A DNA stretch of 64,000 nucleotides, taken from positions 1-64,000 of the forward strand of contig JAVCCE010000058.1 in assembly GCA_030765645.1 (NCBI GenBank), in the 5' to 3' direction. The stretch's first letter is position 1. Each line of letters opens with the position of its first letter. The notes beneath the pieces were generated by a model. It did no database searches. It was not told the DNA's origin and saw only the letters and a program-made list of their open reading frames with translations. This stretch comes from Candidatus Hinthialibacter antarcticus. GTDB taxonomy: Bacteria > Hinthialibacterota > Hinthialibacteria > Hinthialibacterales > Hinthialibacteraceae. The position numbers and the translations under genes were made by a program. Shown here one piece after another: positions 16,314 to 26,068 of the stretch.

Positions 16314-18596
16314 TTACTTAGAATTACGAATTTGGATTCGGTCTCCCGGTGACGTCTTAAAGGCGATTACGTTTTTTTGATCTGAAGCGACCGGGACGCC
16401 GCCGGAAAATTTGTAAGAACCCGGCTCCGGCAAATAGAGCGAAAGCAATCCGCCTTTTTCCGATTCAATATCAATTTCAGTGATGACGCCGCCCTCGCGT
16501 TTGGTGGAAACCAGAAAGGCGCCTTCGGCCCTCAGCGTTTTGAATGACGCGTCTTTCCATGTTTTTGGAACCGCCGGGAACACGCGAATTACGCCCGTGT
16601 GGCTTTGCATCAGCATTTCTTGAACGCCCGCCGCGAAAGCAAAATTGCCTTCTAACGTAAACGGACGGTATTGGAATTTCGACTTGCCGGACTTGGTCTG
16701 ATCGCCGTTGAGATGAAAGGTGTTGATCGAAGTGAAACACTGCGCAAAGTCGCGCAACATCTGCGCGGCTTTTTCGCCGTCAAACGCCCGCGCATACATA
16801 TTGCCCACCCAGGCGTATGAATAACCGCACCACCAGTCGGGGCCGAGATCTTCAAGCCGCTTGAGCGACGCCTTAATGGTTTGGGCGTCTTCTTCGCCGT
16901 TGCTCATGTCAACCAACCCCAGCGGATGAAACGCCATCAAGTGAGAGAAGTGGCGGTGCGAGTCGTGCAGCGGATACTCCGGCGCAACCAAAAGCCGCCC
17001 GTCGTCTTTTGCGCGCGCCAGTTGAGGCCATTGGTTGAGGGTTTCTCTAAAAAATTCTGCATCTCTGAAGTTGCCCAGCGCTTCCGCCATTTCAATGCCC
17101 GCGCCGTACAACCAGCGCACCAGCGCGAGGTCATAATTGGTCGTTTGCTTAAACCAGGCGTCGATGCGATTGTCATTAATTTCAGGCGATGAACTCAGCG
17201 GCAGGCGGCGGACGCCGTCTTCAAGAACGCTGTGCTGTTCGAGAAATTCAATGACGGCTTTTATATATGGATAACCGCGTTCCACAAGAAATTGCTCATC
17301 CATGCTGTAGCGCCAGTGCAAATAAAAGTGGTGCGCCAACCAGGCCGAGGTCGTCGGAGAAAATGAATATTGGTTCCACCCGCCCATCGCGTCGCCGTCG
17401 AGCGTGGTTGTTCCGGGAACGTTCAGCCCGCTGTGTCCATAAAAGCGTTGAGTGAATTTTTCGTTGGCGGGCTTGATCTTCCACAGCCAATCGAGAAACG
17501 CCATGCCTTCATCCAGATGGTTAGCGCTGTAACAAGGCCAGTAACTCAGTTGGGTGTTGAGATCGTTGTGATAGTCGCCCTTCCAGGGAGGCGTACGCTG
17601 TTCGTCAGCGGTCCAAACGGCTTGCAGGGTAATCGGCGGCGCGCCGCGTCGGCTGGCGGAGCCAAACTTGTATTGCTCCAGATACCACTGTTTTTCAAGT
17701 ACGTCGTCGGGAATGTCGATACTGGATTGCTTCCAATAATTTCGCCACCAATCCAAATGGCTCTGCTTGTCGCTTTCGTATCCGCGCGTCAGGGCCGAAT
17801 GCGCCATATCGGAGGTTTTTGTTTTTGGGTCAATATTGCTTTCGGTGGAGATGATCGCCCATACGCCTGTGAGAATTTCGTCTTGCTGTTTCCATTCACA
17901 ATGCACGGCAAAACGAAAGTCGTCCCAACCCTGTTGCACATAATTGGATGACGTTTTCCCTTCCATGAGCACTGGCTCAGGATACCCCAACGCGCTGAGC
18001 GGCGGGGTGTTAAGCGAGTTGATGTTTGAAAGATCGCCGGGGTCGCCGCCGAATGGAGGCGGAACGATTTTTGGGGTGATGTCAGTTTTTAAATTTGTCA
18101 GGCGAAACCAACCGATGGGGCGTTTTGCATGGACGAAGGTTTCTAGTTGAACGCCTGAATCCCACTTAACAGTACAGATCGCCAGCGCTGGATCGAGTTC
18201 GACGCTCAGTGCGTTGCCAAAACTCGATTGGTCGAACTCAAGCCGCGCCGCTGGAATTTTGGTCGGCCCCGGTTCTTTGTCATAAGGCCTGTCGATCAAC
18301 TCTTGCACCGGGCCGATGTCGCCCTTGTTGACTTGATCAAGCATCCACTGAAAGCGAAACTCCGGCTTCTCAAAATTCTCGACCGGGCGCTCGTCCCACA
18401 GGTCGGCGCGGTCGAGCGAAAAACGCACCACGTCGCCTTCCTGCCAAACCAGCGCGCCCAGCATACCGTTGCCAAGCGGGACGGCCTCGTCCCAGCGCGT
18501 CGCCAGATCGTCGAACCGCATGAAATGGTCAGACGTCGGCGCCGCGTGTGCGATTGAGGCTAATAGAATAAGCGAGAGTGACAGAGATCGAATCAT
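16314..18596 (-). CDS. GH95-like alpha-L-fucosidase/galactosidase, secreted
   Basis: A 760-residue protein with a Sec signal (MIRSLSLSLILLASIAHAA). The N-terminal beta domain shows ATRWDEAVPLGNGMLGALVWQEGDVVRFSLDRADLWDE, the typical GH95 opening. An (alpha/alpha)6 barrel follows, with WYLEQYKFGSASRRGAPPITLQAVWTADE, DYHNDLNTQLSYWPCYSANHLDEG (conserved paired Asn region) and SSSPEIND, and ends with a beta-sandwich. GH95 members invert alpha-1,2-fucosyl or alpha-L-galactosyl linkages. Some residues differ from classical fucosidases, so specificity is uncertain. The start is 5 bases after the stop of the DUF6807 gene, so the two are translated together. Confidence 0.8.
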   Translation of the reverse strand: MIRSLSLSLILLASIAHAAPTSDHFMRFDDLATRWDEAVPLGNGMLGALVWQEGDVVRFSLDRADLWDERPVENFEKPEFRFQWMLDQVNKGDIGPVQELIDRPYDKEPGPTKIPAARLEFDQSSFGNALSVELDPALAICTVKWDSGVQLETFVHAKRPIGWFRLTNLKTDITPKIVPPPFGGDPGDLSNINSLNTPPLSALGYPEPVLMEGKTSSNYVQQGWDDFRFAVHCEWKQQDEILTGVWAIISTESNIDPKTKTSDMAHSALTRGYESDKQSHLDWWRNYWKQSSIDIPDDVLEKQWYLEQYKFGSASRRGAPPITLQAVWTADEQRTPPWKGDYHNDLNTQLSYWPCYSANHLDEGMAFLDWLWKIKPANEKFTQRFYGHSGLNVPGTTTLDGDAMGGWNQYSFSPTTSAWLAHHFYLHWRYSMDEQFLVERGYPYIKAVIEFLEQHSVLEDGVRRLPLSSSPEINDNRIDAWFKQTTNYDLALVRWLYGAGIEMAEALGNFRDAEFFRETLNQWPQLARAKDDGRLLVAPEYPLHDSHRHFSHLMAFHPLGLVDMSNGEEDAQTIKASLKRLEDLGPDWWCGYSYAWVGNMYARAFDGEKAAQMLRDFAQCFTSINTFHLNGDQTKSGKSKFQYRPFTLEGNFAFAAGVQEMLMQSHTGVIRVFPAVPKTWKDASFKTLRAEGAFLVSTKREGGVITEIDIESEKGGLLSLYLPEPGSYKFSGGVPVASDQKNVIAFKTSPGDRIQIRNSK

Positions 18597-18601
18597 AATG
18601 G

Positions 18602-19810
18602 TTACCGTTGAATGTTCAATTTTTGGGGCTGCGCAAATTGCGCGAAGGCTTCTTTCACCATGGCGTCTTCACTGTCGCCGCGATGCATGAACAGGCGATA
18701 CTGATTGGTGTATGTCTTGCCCGCGACAAAATGGAACGTGTCGATGCCCGGCCACGAGATTCCCAGAAAACCATAATCATCGGCAGCGCGAATGATCCAC
18801 GGCGGGTTGGCGTCGATGTTGTCGGGGTGGTTCATAATGGTTACGCCCGACGGAGCGTTTTGCCCTTTGAAAACGCCGGAATAGTCCGTCCAGGGCGAGC
18901 GCTTCAAATCACTGGTCGGCTGTACGCCGTCGATGTTGGTGACCACGGTGTTCTTTCGATTGGGGAAGCGGAAATTCAAACCACCGTAGCCCTTTTGGTC
19001 TTTGGGGCCGATCTCGATGTCAACCAGCGGCGTCCAGGTATATTGCACGTCCATGAATTGGCCGACGCCGTCCGAATGCCACACGGTGAGGTTCATCACT
19101 TCGTCCATCACCTTGCGCTGGCTGTCGTACCAGCCGTTTTGAATGATGAGTTCGGTAAAAACCGGGCCTTCTTCTTTGACGAGAATGCGCTCGAATTTGG
19201 TCCACATTCCGATCAGGTGCCACATGTCATAGCGTTGGTCGCCGACGTGAACGCCCGGCCAGGCAAAGTAAAAACCGCGATGGTGGTAATGGTCAGTAGG
19301 GAAGTCTTCGGTAAAGATTTCGCCGTCTAATCCCGTTAGCGGATGAAAGTAAGACGAGCGCGAGCGGTGAGTCGCGACGCCTTCGGGCGGGGAAATGACG
19401 CCGTAGTGATAATTGAGAATGAAGCGGTCGCCTTCATAAAGCGAAAGCGTGGTCTCGCCGTCGTCTTGCCAATGCAGTTTGTCCGATACGACCACCGGGT
19501 CGGTCGAACGCGCCAATTTATAGGTTGAGTTATTCGCGGCGTTGATTGGGGCCAGCGCCGATGCGTAATCAAAAGGCGTGTTCAGGTTTTGCTTTGCAGC
19601 GCTCATTTGCGCGGGCAGCGTCGAGCCGTCGTCGGCGCCCAGGGTGATATGCTGCGCTGAAATCGACCATCCCCCCGGCGTTTCAAACGTAACCGGGACA
19701 TGCAGCGTTGCTGCTTTCATCACGCTGGTTGATGATGAAGGCTGCAGCGTCGCGCAACCAACAAAAATAAATAGAGACAAGGCAAGCATTGAGACGGATA
19801 GAATTCGCAT
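18602..19810 (-). CDS. DUF6807 (PmoA-like) family lipoprotein
   Basis: A 402-residue protein with a lipobox signal (LFIFVGCATL). The middle and C-terminal part belongs to DUF6807, annotated PmoA-like in many saprophytes: YFHPLTGLDGEIFTEDFPTDHYHHRGFYFAW holds the conserved double-histidine DHxHHRG motif, and HPDNIDANPPWIIRAADDYGFLGISWPG the second conserved block. The fold is expected to be a sugar-mutarotase-like beta-sandwich; biochemical activity is unproven, and the methane-oxygenase name should not be taken literally. AGGGGA lies before the ATG. It is the first gene of an operon with GH95 and GH106-like enzymes. Confidence 0.75.
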   Translation of the reverse strand: MRILSVSMLALSLFIFVGCATLQPSSSTSVMKAATLHVPVTFETPGGWSISAQHITLGADDGSTLPAQMSAAKQNLNTPFDYASALAPINAANNSTYKLARSTDPVVVSDKLHWQDDGETTLSLYEGDRFILNYHYGVISPPEGVATHRSRSSYFHPLTGLDGEIFTEDFPTDHYHHRGFYFAWPGVHVGDQRYDMWHLIGMWTKFERILVKEEGPVFTELIIQNGWYDSQRKVMDEVMNLTVWHSDGVGQFMDVQYTWTPLVDIEIGPKDQKGYGGLNFRFPNRKNTVVTNIDGVQPTSDLKRSPWTDYSGVFKGQNAPSGVTIMNHPDNIDANPPWIIRAADDYGFLGISWPGIDTFHFVAGKTYTNQYRLFMHRGDSEDAMVKEAFAQFAQPQKLNIQR

Positions 19811-19981
19811 TCGTATTCCCCTTTGTTAATCGTGAGGCTATTGCAACATAGACGGGCAATGAAGTCAATTTTTGAGAGCCGGATATCGGGCGGCGAGCCA
19901 AGGCTCTCCCGGGGATCGGATTGTGCAGCGTCTCATCAAAGCAATTGTAGGTTAACCCACCACAGTAGGCTGGGCGGCAAG

Positions 19982-20012
19982 GGGCAAGCCGTCGCAAAAG
20001 GATGGCTTGCCC
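19982..20012 (-). terminator. Hairpin after the GH71/99-like gene
   Basis: GGGCAAGCC (19982-19990) pairs with GGCTTGCCC (20004-20012) with a 13-base loop, 17 bases past the stop of the gene ending at 20029. No T-run follows on the minus strand, so termination strength is uncertain. The rest of the 218-base gap (19811-20028) holds short palindromic repeat pieces similar to those at 25280-25302. Confidence 0.45.
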
Positions 20013-20028
20013 TTGATGACAACGTTTT

Positions 20029-21846
20029 CTATTTGCTCTCGAAGCGGTAGTTCCATCGGCGGTTGGGTGCGCTGTCGCCGTTGAGACCCAACTCTTCGAC
20101 GCCTCCGAAACTCTGGATGTTGTCCGCCCAATGAAAATCAAACGCGGGCGCATCGCTGTCTAAGCCGACTGCTTTGCGATCAAGGCTGATTTCGATTCCG
20201 TTGCCGTTGACGCGATAGGCCGCATTGACGGTAATGGCCCAGGCGCCATTTTTCCATTGATGGACGCTGGTTTCGCTTGTGCTATCAGGTTCGAGGTTGA
20301 CGATAAAGTCATAGCCCAGCCAGCCGGTTTGCGCGTCCTGGTCGGCGTCGATCAGCAGGTACATCCAATGCGGGTCCGTGTACGGCGTGATCTTGTCGCG
20401 GGTCTGCGCAAAGAAGTAGAGGTTGCTTTCATCATACGCCGCTTTGCAGATGACGAAGTCATTGCGGCCCGTGGTATTTGTATAAACCAGGTCGCCATAG
20501 CCGGGGAAATGGCGGTGGGCAACGTCGCCGATTGTGTCGCGAAACTCAGGCGCGGCTTGCTGCCAGTCACCGAACGCCCCGTCAATCGTGATCGCTGACG
20601 GCCCATTCGCTTTGGGGCGTTCGCGTACGCCTTTGAATTGACGCACCCAGTTCGCCAGTTGATAGTAATAATTGTCGGTATGTCCGCCGCGCATAGGTTC
20701 ACTGTCGCGGCTGTATTCATGGTTATATTGATCGACGAACATGCCGCCGGGATAGATACAATCCGCATCGGTGTAGATGTGCCATTTGAAATACCGCCCG
20801 GCGATCCATTCGTTCCAACCCGTGACGAAGATGAAAGACGGATCGACTTCGAGCGCCCTGCGCCATTGTTCGTCAAAGTTGAGGCCGAGATTGACGGCGC
20901 CGTCGCGCGCGTCTTTTTTGCCGTCGTGCCAGCTGCGTCCCATGGCGCCGCGTTTGTGGCTCATCGGCACCGGGCCGGGCGTGTTGGGCAGCGCGTTATG
21001 CGCGACGCCTACGCTCATCTGCTCGTTTTCGCCCTTGCTGTTTTTGAAGACGTGTTGTGGATAGGTTTCGAGCCAGCTCCATTGGTCCGGGCCTGAGGGC
21101 CCTTGCCAATAGTCGGGCATGGGGCGGCGGAAGGTGAAGAACGCCAATTGTTCCGGGTCTTTGATGTAGTCCTTATTGGCGAGAACCAGCGGCTTGCCGT
21201 CCCATTGAAACCACAGGTCTTTCCACAGGCCGGGTTTGTAGAGGTCGTTCCAAAGCCGGTCCGTTACCGGGCGCGGGTCGCCGAAGGGCGCGATGAAACA
21301 AATCGACGGCGTACGCGCGCCTTCCTGCCGCATTTGTGTGTAAGTTTTACATAACGCTTCGTATTCGTCTTTCCAGGTGAAAGGCGGGTTGGTGGTGTCA
21401 AAGAACACCGCGTCCACGCCCGCGTCGACTAACAGGCTGGCGTGTTTGCGAATCACGAACGGGTCCGTCATCAGGTAGTAGCCCAGCTCAGGCTCGCCCC
21501 AATGGTGGGTTTGCGGCGGCGTCGGCCAGTTGACCACCCCGTTGCTGGCGGCGGCGAGCAGTTTGGTATTGTCGTTGGGGCCGCCCCGGCCCGGGGTGTG
21601 CCAGGTCCAATAAAAGATGCCGACCCATTTGTCTTTTTTGACCGGGCCGCATTCATCAACGCCGACCGAGTCGCGCCCGAGGGCGTCAGTCGCGACCCAT
21701 GTATCAGCATATACATCTCCGTCTCGATAGGGTTCGCCGAAGAATTTCGTCTGCGATGTCTGCGCGTTTGTTGTGAGCGCTGCTCCCAAAAGTGCAAAAC
21801 CAACCAGCATGTAAAGAGAATGTTTGAGAAGTTTTGATCGTTTCAT
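20029..21846 (-). CDS. GH71/GH99-like secreted glycosidase with C-terminal CBM9-like domain
   Basis: About 605 residues from the ATG at 21846 (MKRSKLLKHSLYMLVGFALLGAALTTNA signal peptide); the frame is open upstream but the signal peptide fixes this start. The barrel domain has KWVGIFYWTWHTPGRGG, FVIRKHASLLVDAGVDAVFFDTTN (DxxFFD strand), KPLVLANKDYI and FIFVTGWNEWIAGRY, characteristic of GH71/99-like proteins. From about residue 440 the motif ITIDGAFGDWQQAAPEFRDT begins a CBM9-like sandwich of about 160 residues (LYFFAQTRDKI, YLLIDADQDAQTGW). Endo-alpha-mannosidase-type action is possible but not proven. It sits back to back with the GH78 gene, sharing a 142-base intergenic region. Confidence 0.7.
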   Translation of the reverse strand: MKRSKLLKHSLYMLVGFALLGAALTTNAQTSQTKFFGEPYRDGDVYADTWVATDALGRDSVGVDECGPVKKDKWVGIFYWTWHTPGRGGPNDNTKLLAAASNGVVNWPTPPQTHHWGEPELGYYLMTDPFVIRKHASLLVDAGVDAVFFDTTNPPFTWKDEYEALCKTYTQMRQEGARTPSICFIAPFGDPRPVTDRLWNDLYKPGLWKDLWFQWDGKPLVLANKDYIKDPEQLAFFTFRRPMPDYWQGPSGPDQWSWLETYPQHVFKNSKGENEQMSVGVAHNALPNTPGPVPMSHKRGAMGRSWHDGKKDARDGAVNLGLNFDEQWRRALEVDPSFIFVTGWNEWIAGRYFKWHIYTDADCIYPGGMFVDQYNHEYSRDSEPMRGGHTDNYYYQLANWVRQFKGVRERPKANGPSAITIDGAFGDWQQAAPEFRDTIGDVAHRHFPGYGDLVYTNTTGRNDFVICKAAYDESNLYFFAQTRDKITPYTDPHWMYLLIDADQDAQTGWLGYDFIVNLEPDSTSETSVHQWKNGAWAITVNAAYRVNGNGIEISLDRKAVGLDSDAPAFDFHWADNIQSFGGVEELGLNGDSAPNRRWNYRFESK

Positions 21847-21988
21847 GGATTTTCCGCTTTCCTTTGAGATAAAAAGAAAAATTTTATGCAAATGCCCCCA
21901 GATAATTGTATAAAAATTCACAAAAATTTTGTAGAATTGTTTTCAGCCATTCAAAAAACGCGCAAAGTCAGCAACCAGGATAAGCAAA

Positions 21989-24900
21989 ATGAAATCGTCA
22001 AATCAAAACGTCATCCTCGCCGCCGTCGTCAGTTGTTTCGCAATCATCATTCTGCTCACCTCTGTCGCTTCCAGCGCAGAAACTGATATGCAGATTACGC
22101 GATTGCGCTGCGAGTATCTAGAGAATCCGCTCAGCATTGATGAGCCCAGCCCGCGCCTGAGTTGGGAACTTCTCTCAAACCAACGCGGACAGAAACAATC
22201 CGCCTATCAAGTTCTCGTCGCCAGCAATGAAGAAATTTTATCAAAACACAACGGCAACCTGTGGGATACCGGCAAAGTCAAAAGCGACGCCTCGATTCAT
22301 ATCGCTTATGACGGCAAGCCGCTTCAGTCGCAAATGCAATGCTTCTGGAAAGTACGCGTCTGGGACGCCGACGGCGAAGCCTCCGCCTGGAGCCAGCCCG
22401 CTTTTTGGGGGACGGGCTTGCTGAAACCTTCCGACTGGAAAGCCAAATGGGTTGGGTGGGACCACAGCGACCCCGCGCCCGAGGCGTCAAGCGCTCAAGA
22501 CGTAGACAGCGCCAAATGGATTTGGCATGTACATGAAAAGGCCGCCCAGGCGGCGCCCGTCGAAAAGGTCTATTTTCGCCGTGTGGTGAATGTTGAGAAA
22601 GACATCGAATCCGCCAGCATCCTCGCGACAGCAGACAATAGTTTTAAACTTTGGGTGAATGCTGAAATCGCTGGAACCGGCGGCAACTTTAATCAGTTAT
22701 ATGAAATTGACTTAAACGGCCGTTTGCACAAAGGCAAAAACACCATCGCCGTCGAAGCAACCAATGATGGGGCCGCGCCCAACCCCGCAGGGTTCATCGC
22801 GATTTTACAAATCAAACATTCCGATGGTTCCGAAGAATTTATCACAACCGACGCCGGATGGAAAAGTCGCAACGCTTCCGCTGCTGGTTGGACGGGATCG
22901 GAGTTTGATGATTTCTCTTGGAACCAGGCGATCATTGCCGCCAACTATGGCGACGCGCCCTGGGGAAAAGCGGGCATGAAAAACGAAGCCCTCGACCGCC
23001 GCTTGTCGGCGCGATATCTGCGGCGTGATTTTAACGTTGATAAGAAAGTAAAACGCGCCGTGGTCTATGGAAGCGGCTTGGGCCTTTCGGAATTTTATCT
23101 CAACGGCGAAAAACTGGGCGACCATGTGTTGAGCCAGGGGCTGACCGATTACGACAAGCGGGTCTTATACGTCGCCTATGATGTCACCGATCAATTAAAC
23201 CAAGGCGATAACGCGCTGGGCGCCATCTTAGGCAACGGGCGGTATTTCGCGCCGCGTTTGACCGTGCCGACTGAAACCCGCACCTACGGCTACCCCAAAC
23301 TGTTACTGCAAACAGAAATCGAATATCAGGACGGCACGAAAGAAACCATTGCGAGCGACTCGAAATGGATGGTTACGACCGAAGGGCCAATTGGCGCCAA
23401 CAATGAATATGACGGCGAAGAATATGACGCCCGCAAAGAAATGCCTGGTTGGAGCAAACCCGGATTTGACGACTCGTCATGGAACAAAGTCGAAGTCGTC
23501 GAAGCGCCGTCGGGCGAATTGCGCGCGGAGATGATCGAACCCATCCGCGTGACCGAAACCATCAAGCCTATCGCAGTCACAAACTCCATCGGCGATGTGT
23601 ATATCTTCGACATGGGCCAAAACATGGTGGGCTGGTGCCGCCTGAAAGTGCGCGGCCCCAAAGGGACGCAAGTGCGCCTGCGCCATGCCGAAGTGTTAAA
23701 AGACGACGGGACGCTGTATCTCGATAACATCCGCTCCGCCAAAGTGACGGACGTGTATACATTGAAAGGCGACGGCGTCGAAGAGTACGAACCGCGCTTT
23801 ACCTATCATGGCTTCCGTTATGTTGAAGTGACGGGCTACCCCGGCGAACCCGCGTTGGACGCCATCGAAGGCTGCGTGGTGCATGACGACGTTGAGCCAG
23901 TCGGCGAGTTTATTTGTTCTGATCCGATATTAAACCAAATTCGTGAAAATATTCGCTGGGGCGTTCGCGGCAATTACCGTAGTTTCCCCACCGATTGCCC
24001 GCAGCGCGACGAGCGTCAAGCATGGCTGGGCGACCGCGCAGCGGAATCCAAGGGCGAAACCTATTTCTATAACGTCGCGCAGCTATACCGCAAGTGGATG
24101 GGCGACATGAACGAAGCCCAGAAAGATAGCGGCTCCGTCCCCAGCGTCGCGCCCAACTATTGGCCGATGTACCCCAACGACGTGACCTGGCCCAGCTGCT
24201 TTCTCATCACGCCTTCCAGTTTGTTGGTTCAATACGCTGACGTGCGCGTGTTAGAAGAACGCTATGACGGCATGAAACGCTGGATCGAATTCATGTCGCA
24301 GTATCTCGAAGACGGCATCATGCCGCGCGACACCTACGGCGACTGGTGCGTACCGCCCGAATCGCCGGAGTTGATCCACTCGAAAGACCCCAGCCGCCAA
24401 ACAGCGAAGCCCGTTTTAGGAACAACCTATTTCTATTACGACTTAAAGTTGATGCAGTGGTATGCAGAGACGCTCGGCATCAATGACGATGCGAAAGAGT
24501 TCAGCGAATTGGCTGAAACCATTCGTGACGCGTTCAACAAAAAATTCTATAACGAAGATGAAGGCTACTACGACAACGGCTCGCAGACCTCGCACGTCTT
24601 GCCGCTGGCCTTCGGCATGGTTCCCAAAGATCAAGAAGAGCGCGTCTTTAATAACCTCGTCAAAAAAATTGAAGAAGAAACCAACGGTCATGTCGGCACA
24701 GGCCTCATCGGCGGGCAATGGTTGATGCGTACGCTCAGCGATCATGGTCGCAGTGATCTCGCGTTTCGCATCGCGACCCAGACCGCCTACCCCAGTTGGG
24801 GTTACATGATTGAACAAGGCGCTACCACCATCTGGGAACTGTGGAACGGCAATACCGCCGATCCCGCGATGAACTCCGGCAATCACGTCATGCTGGTCGG

Positions 24901-25270
24901 CGACCTCTATATCTGGATGAACGAATATCTGGCGGGCATTCAGGCTGACCCGAAAAACCCCGGTTTCAAACACATCATTATGAAGCCGCGCATTGATAAC
25001 AGCCTCACGTTCTGCAATGCGTCTTATCACTCCATCCACGGCGAAATCATCAGCGAATGGAAAAAAGAAAACGGCGCGTTCATCTGGAAGATCAAAGTGC
25101 CTGTTAACACGACGGCGGAAGTTTCCGTCCCCGCCAACGACGCGGCGCTAGTGAAAGAAAGCGGCGTCGAAGCCTCAAAAGCGAAGGGCGTGTCGCTGTT
25201 AAAGAAAGAAGATGGCCGCATGGTTTATCGCGTTGAATCAGGCGAATATCAATTCACCGCGAAGTTGTAA
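21989..25270 (+). CDS. Secreted alpha-L-rhamnosidase, GH78
   Basis: A 1093-residue exported enzyme (signal VSCFAIIILLTSVASSA). Domain order is that of GH78: N-terminal Fn3-like domain (RLRCEYLENPLSIDEPSPRLSWEL), a carbohydrate-binding jelly roll (about 160-330), beta domain (AVVYGSGLGLSEFYLNGEKLGDHVL), then the (alpha/alpha)6 catalytic barrel. DCPQRDERQAWLGDRAAE (about 669-686) has the acidic cluster that activates the nucleophilic water, and GATTIWELWNG (Glu near 950) carries the general acid region. It ends with a C-terminal beta-sandwich. The enzyme removes terminal alpha-L-rhamnose from polysaccharides or glycosides. A terminator follows directly. Confidence 0.95.
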   Translation: MKSSNQNVILAAVVSCFAIIILLTSVASSAETDMQITRLRCEYLENPLSIDEPSPRLSWELLSNQRGQKQSAYQVLVASNEEILSKHNGNLWDTGKVKSDASIHIAYDGKPLQSQMQCFWKVRVWDADGEASAWSQPAFWGTGLLKPSDWKAKWVGWDHSDPAPEASSAQDVDSAKWIWHVHEKAAQAAPVEKVYFRRVVNVEKDIESASILATADNSFKLWVNAEIAGTGGNFNQLYEIDLNGRLHKGKNTIAVEATNDGAAPNPAGFIAILQIKHSDGSEEFITTDAGWKSRNASAAGWTGSEFDDFSWNQAIIAANYGDAPWGKAGMKNEALDRRLSARYLRRDFNVDKKVKRAVVYGSGLGLSEFYLNGEKLGDHVLSQGLTDYDKRVLYVAYDVTDQLNQGDNALGAILGNGRYFAPRLTVPTETRTYGYPKLLLQTEIEYQDGTKETIASDSKWMVTTEGPIGANNEYDGEEYDARKEMPGWSKPGFDDSSWNKVEVVEAPSGELRAEMIEPIRVTETIKPIAVTNSIGDVYIFDMGQNMVGWCRLKVRGPKGTQVRLRHAEVLKDDGTLYLDNIRSAKVTDVYTLKGDGVEEYEPRFTYHGFRYVEVTGYPGEPALDAIEGCVVHDDVEPVGEFICSDPILNQIRENIRWGVRGNYRSFPTDCPQRDERQAWLGDRAAESKGETYFYNVAQLYRKWMGDMNEAQKDSGSVPSVAPNYWPMYPNDVTWPSCFLITPSSLLVQYADVRVLEERYDGMKRWIEFMSQYLEDGIMPRDTYGDWCVPPESPELIHSKDPSRQTAKPVLGTTYFYYDLKLMQWYAETLGINDDAKEFSELAETIRDAFNKKFYNEDEGYYDNGSQTSHVLPLAFGMVPKDQEERVFNNLVKKIEEETNGHVGTGLIGGQWLMRTLSDHGRSDLAFRIATQTAYPSWGYMIEQGATTIWELWNGNTADPAMNSGNHVMLVGDLYIWMNEYLAGIQADPKNPGFKHIIMKPRIDNSLTFCNASYHSIHGEIISEWKKENGAFIWKIKVPVNTTAEVSVPANDAALVKESGVEASKAKGVSLLKKEDGRMVYRVESGEYQFTAKL

Positions 25271-25282
25271 TAGGAAATGTAG

Positions 25283-25315
25283 GGTGGGTTCTTAACCCAC
25301 CAGAGAATTTTTTTT
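25283..25315 (+). terminator. Rho-independent terminator after GH78
   Basis: GGTGGGTT (25283-25290) pairs with AACCCACC (25294-25301) with a 3-base loop, followed by AGAGAA and an eight-base T-run (25308-25315). Confidence 0.8.
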
Positions 25316-25402
25316 AGAATTGAATGGGACGAATATCGAAATGTAAATTCATCTTGTTGATTGCATGGTTGGTGAATTTGATTCATTTGAATGGGGAATA
25401 CG

Positions 25403-26026
25403 ATGAAGAAATGCCTGGGATTTACCTTAATTGAGTTGCTGATTGTCGTCGCGATCATTGGGATACTCGCCGCGATAGCGGTGCCGAATTTTTTGAATGC
25501 GCAAACCCGCGCCAAAATCGCCCGCGCCGCCGCCGACATGCGCAATGTGGGCGTCGCATTCGGCGCCTACGCCATCGATAACAACGAGTTTCCGTTGGGG
25601 ATCATCTCGTTCCTCTCGCCGCGCGAAGCGCACAACTGGGGCTTCTTGCCCGAGTCACTCACCACGCCCGTCTCTTATATGACCTCGCTGCCCGTCGATG
25701 AGTTTAACATCGGCTACCGCATCTACGGTAACGATACATCCACCGGGCCTGAGAAACGCAACGACCCGCACGCCCGCTACCGCACCGCCCGCAAGAAAGT
25801 GTACGCGGGCGACGGCGCCGGAAACACCGCCGAACAATGGAAGTCATCGTGGAAGAACATGTTGAAAAATGTGAAGATTGACGGCGAGTACATCATCACC
25901 AGCCCGGGGCCTGACAAGGTCGAAGACATTCTGCCTGCATACAACCCCCGGGCGTATGCCGTTAGCAACGGCCTGCTGAGTTCCGGCGACATTGTGTATA
26001 CGCCGGGCGGTCTGGCGGGAATCTAA
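25403..26026 (+). CDS. Pseudopilin (prepilin-type N-terminal methylation domain)
   Basis: 207 residues from the ATG at 25403, which has GGGGA six bases upstream; an in-frame ATG at 25391 overlaps that site and is less likely. MKKCLGFTLIELLIVVAIIGIL is a textbook class III leader with glycine at -1 and Glu+5, followed by AAIAVPNFLNAQTRAKIARA. The C-terminal part shows ITSPGPDKVED and SNGLLSSGDIVYT. Such solitary secreted pseudopilins in glycosidase-rich genomes may form surface fibres or help secretion; no assembly genes are near. It sits between the GH78 gene and an unknown secreted protein in the same direction. Confidence 0.9.
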   Translation: MKKCLGFTLIELLIVVAIIGILAAIAVPNFLNAQTRAKIARAAADMRNVGVAFGAYAIDNNEFPLGIISFLSPREAHNWGFLPESLTTPVSYMTSLPVDEFNIGYRIYGNDTSTGPEKRNDPHARYRTARKKVYAGDGAGNTAEQWKSSWKNMLKNVKIDGEYIITSPGPDKVEDILPAYNPRAYAVSNGLLSSGDIVYTPGGLAGI

Positions 26027-26068
26027 TCGAATATTTTTTGCAGCACTATTAATTCTAGGAGGATATGG

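Noticed and set aside
18602-19810. Methane monooxygenase subunit (PmoA)
   Set aside because: The name is attached to DUF6807 proteins in databases, but the sequence is a lipoprotein with a DHxHHRG motif, not a copper membrane oxygenase.
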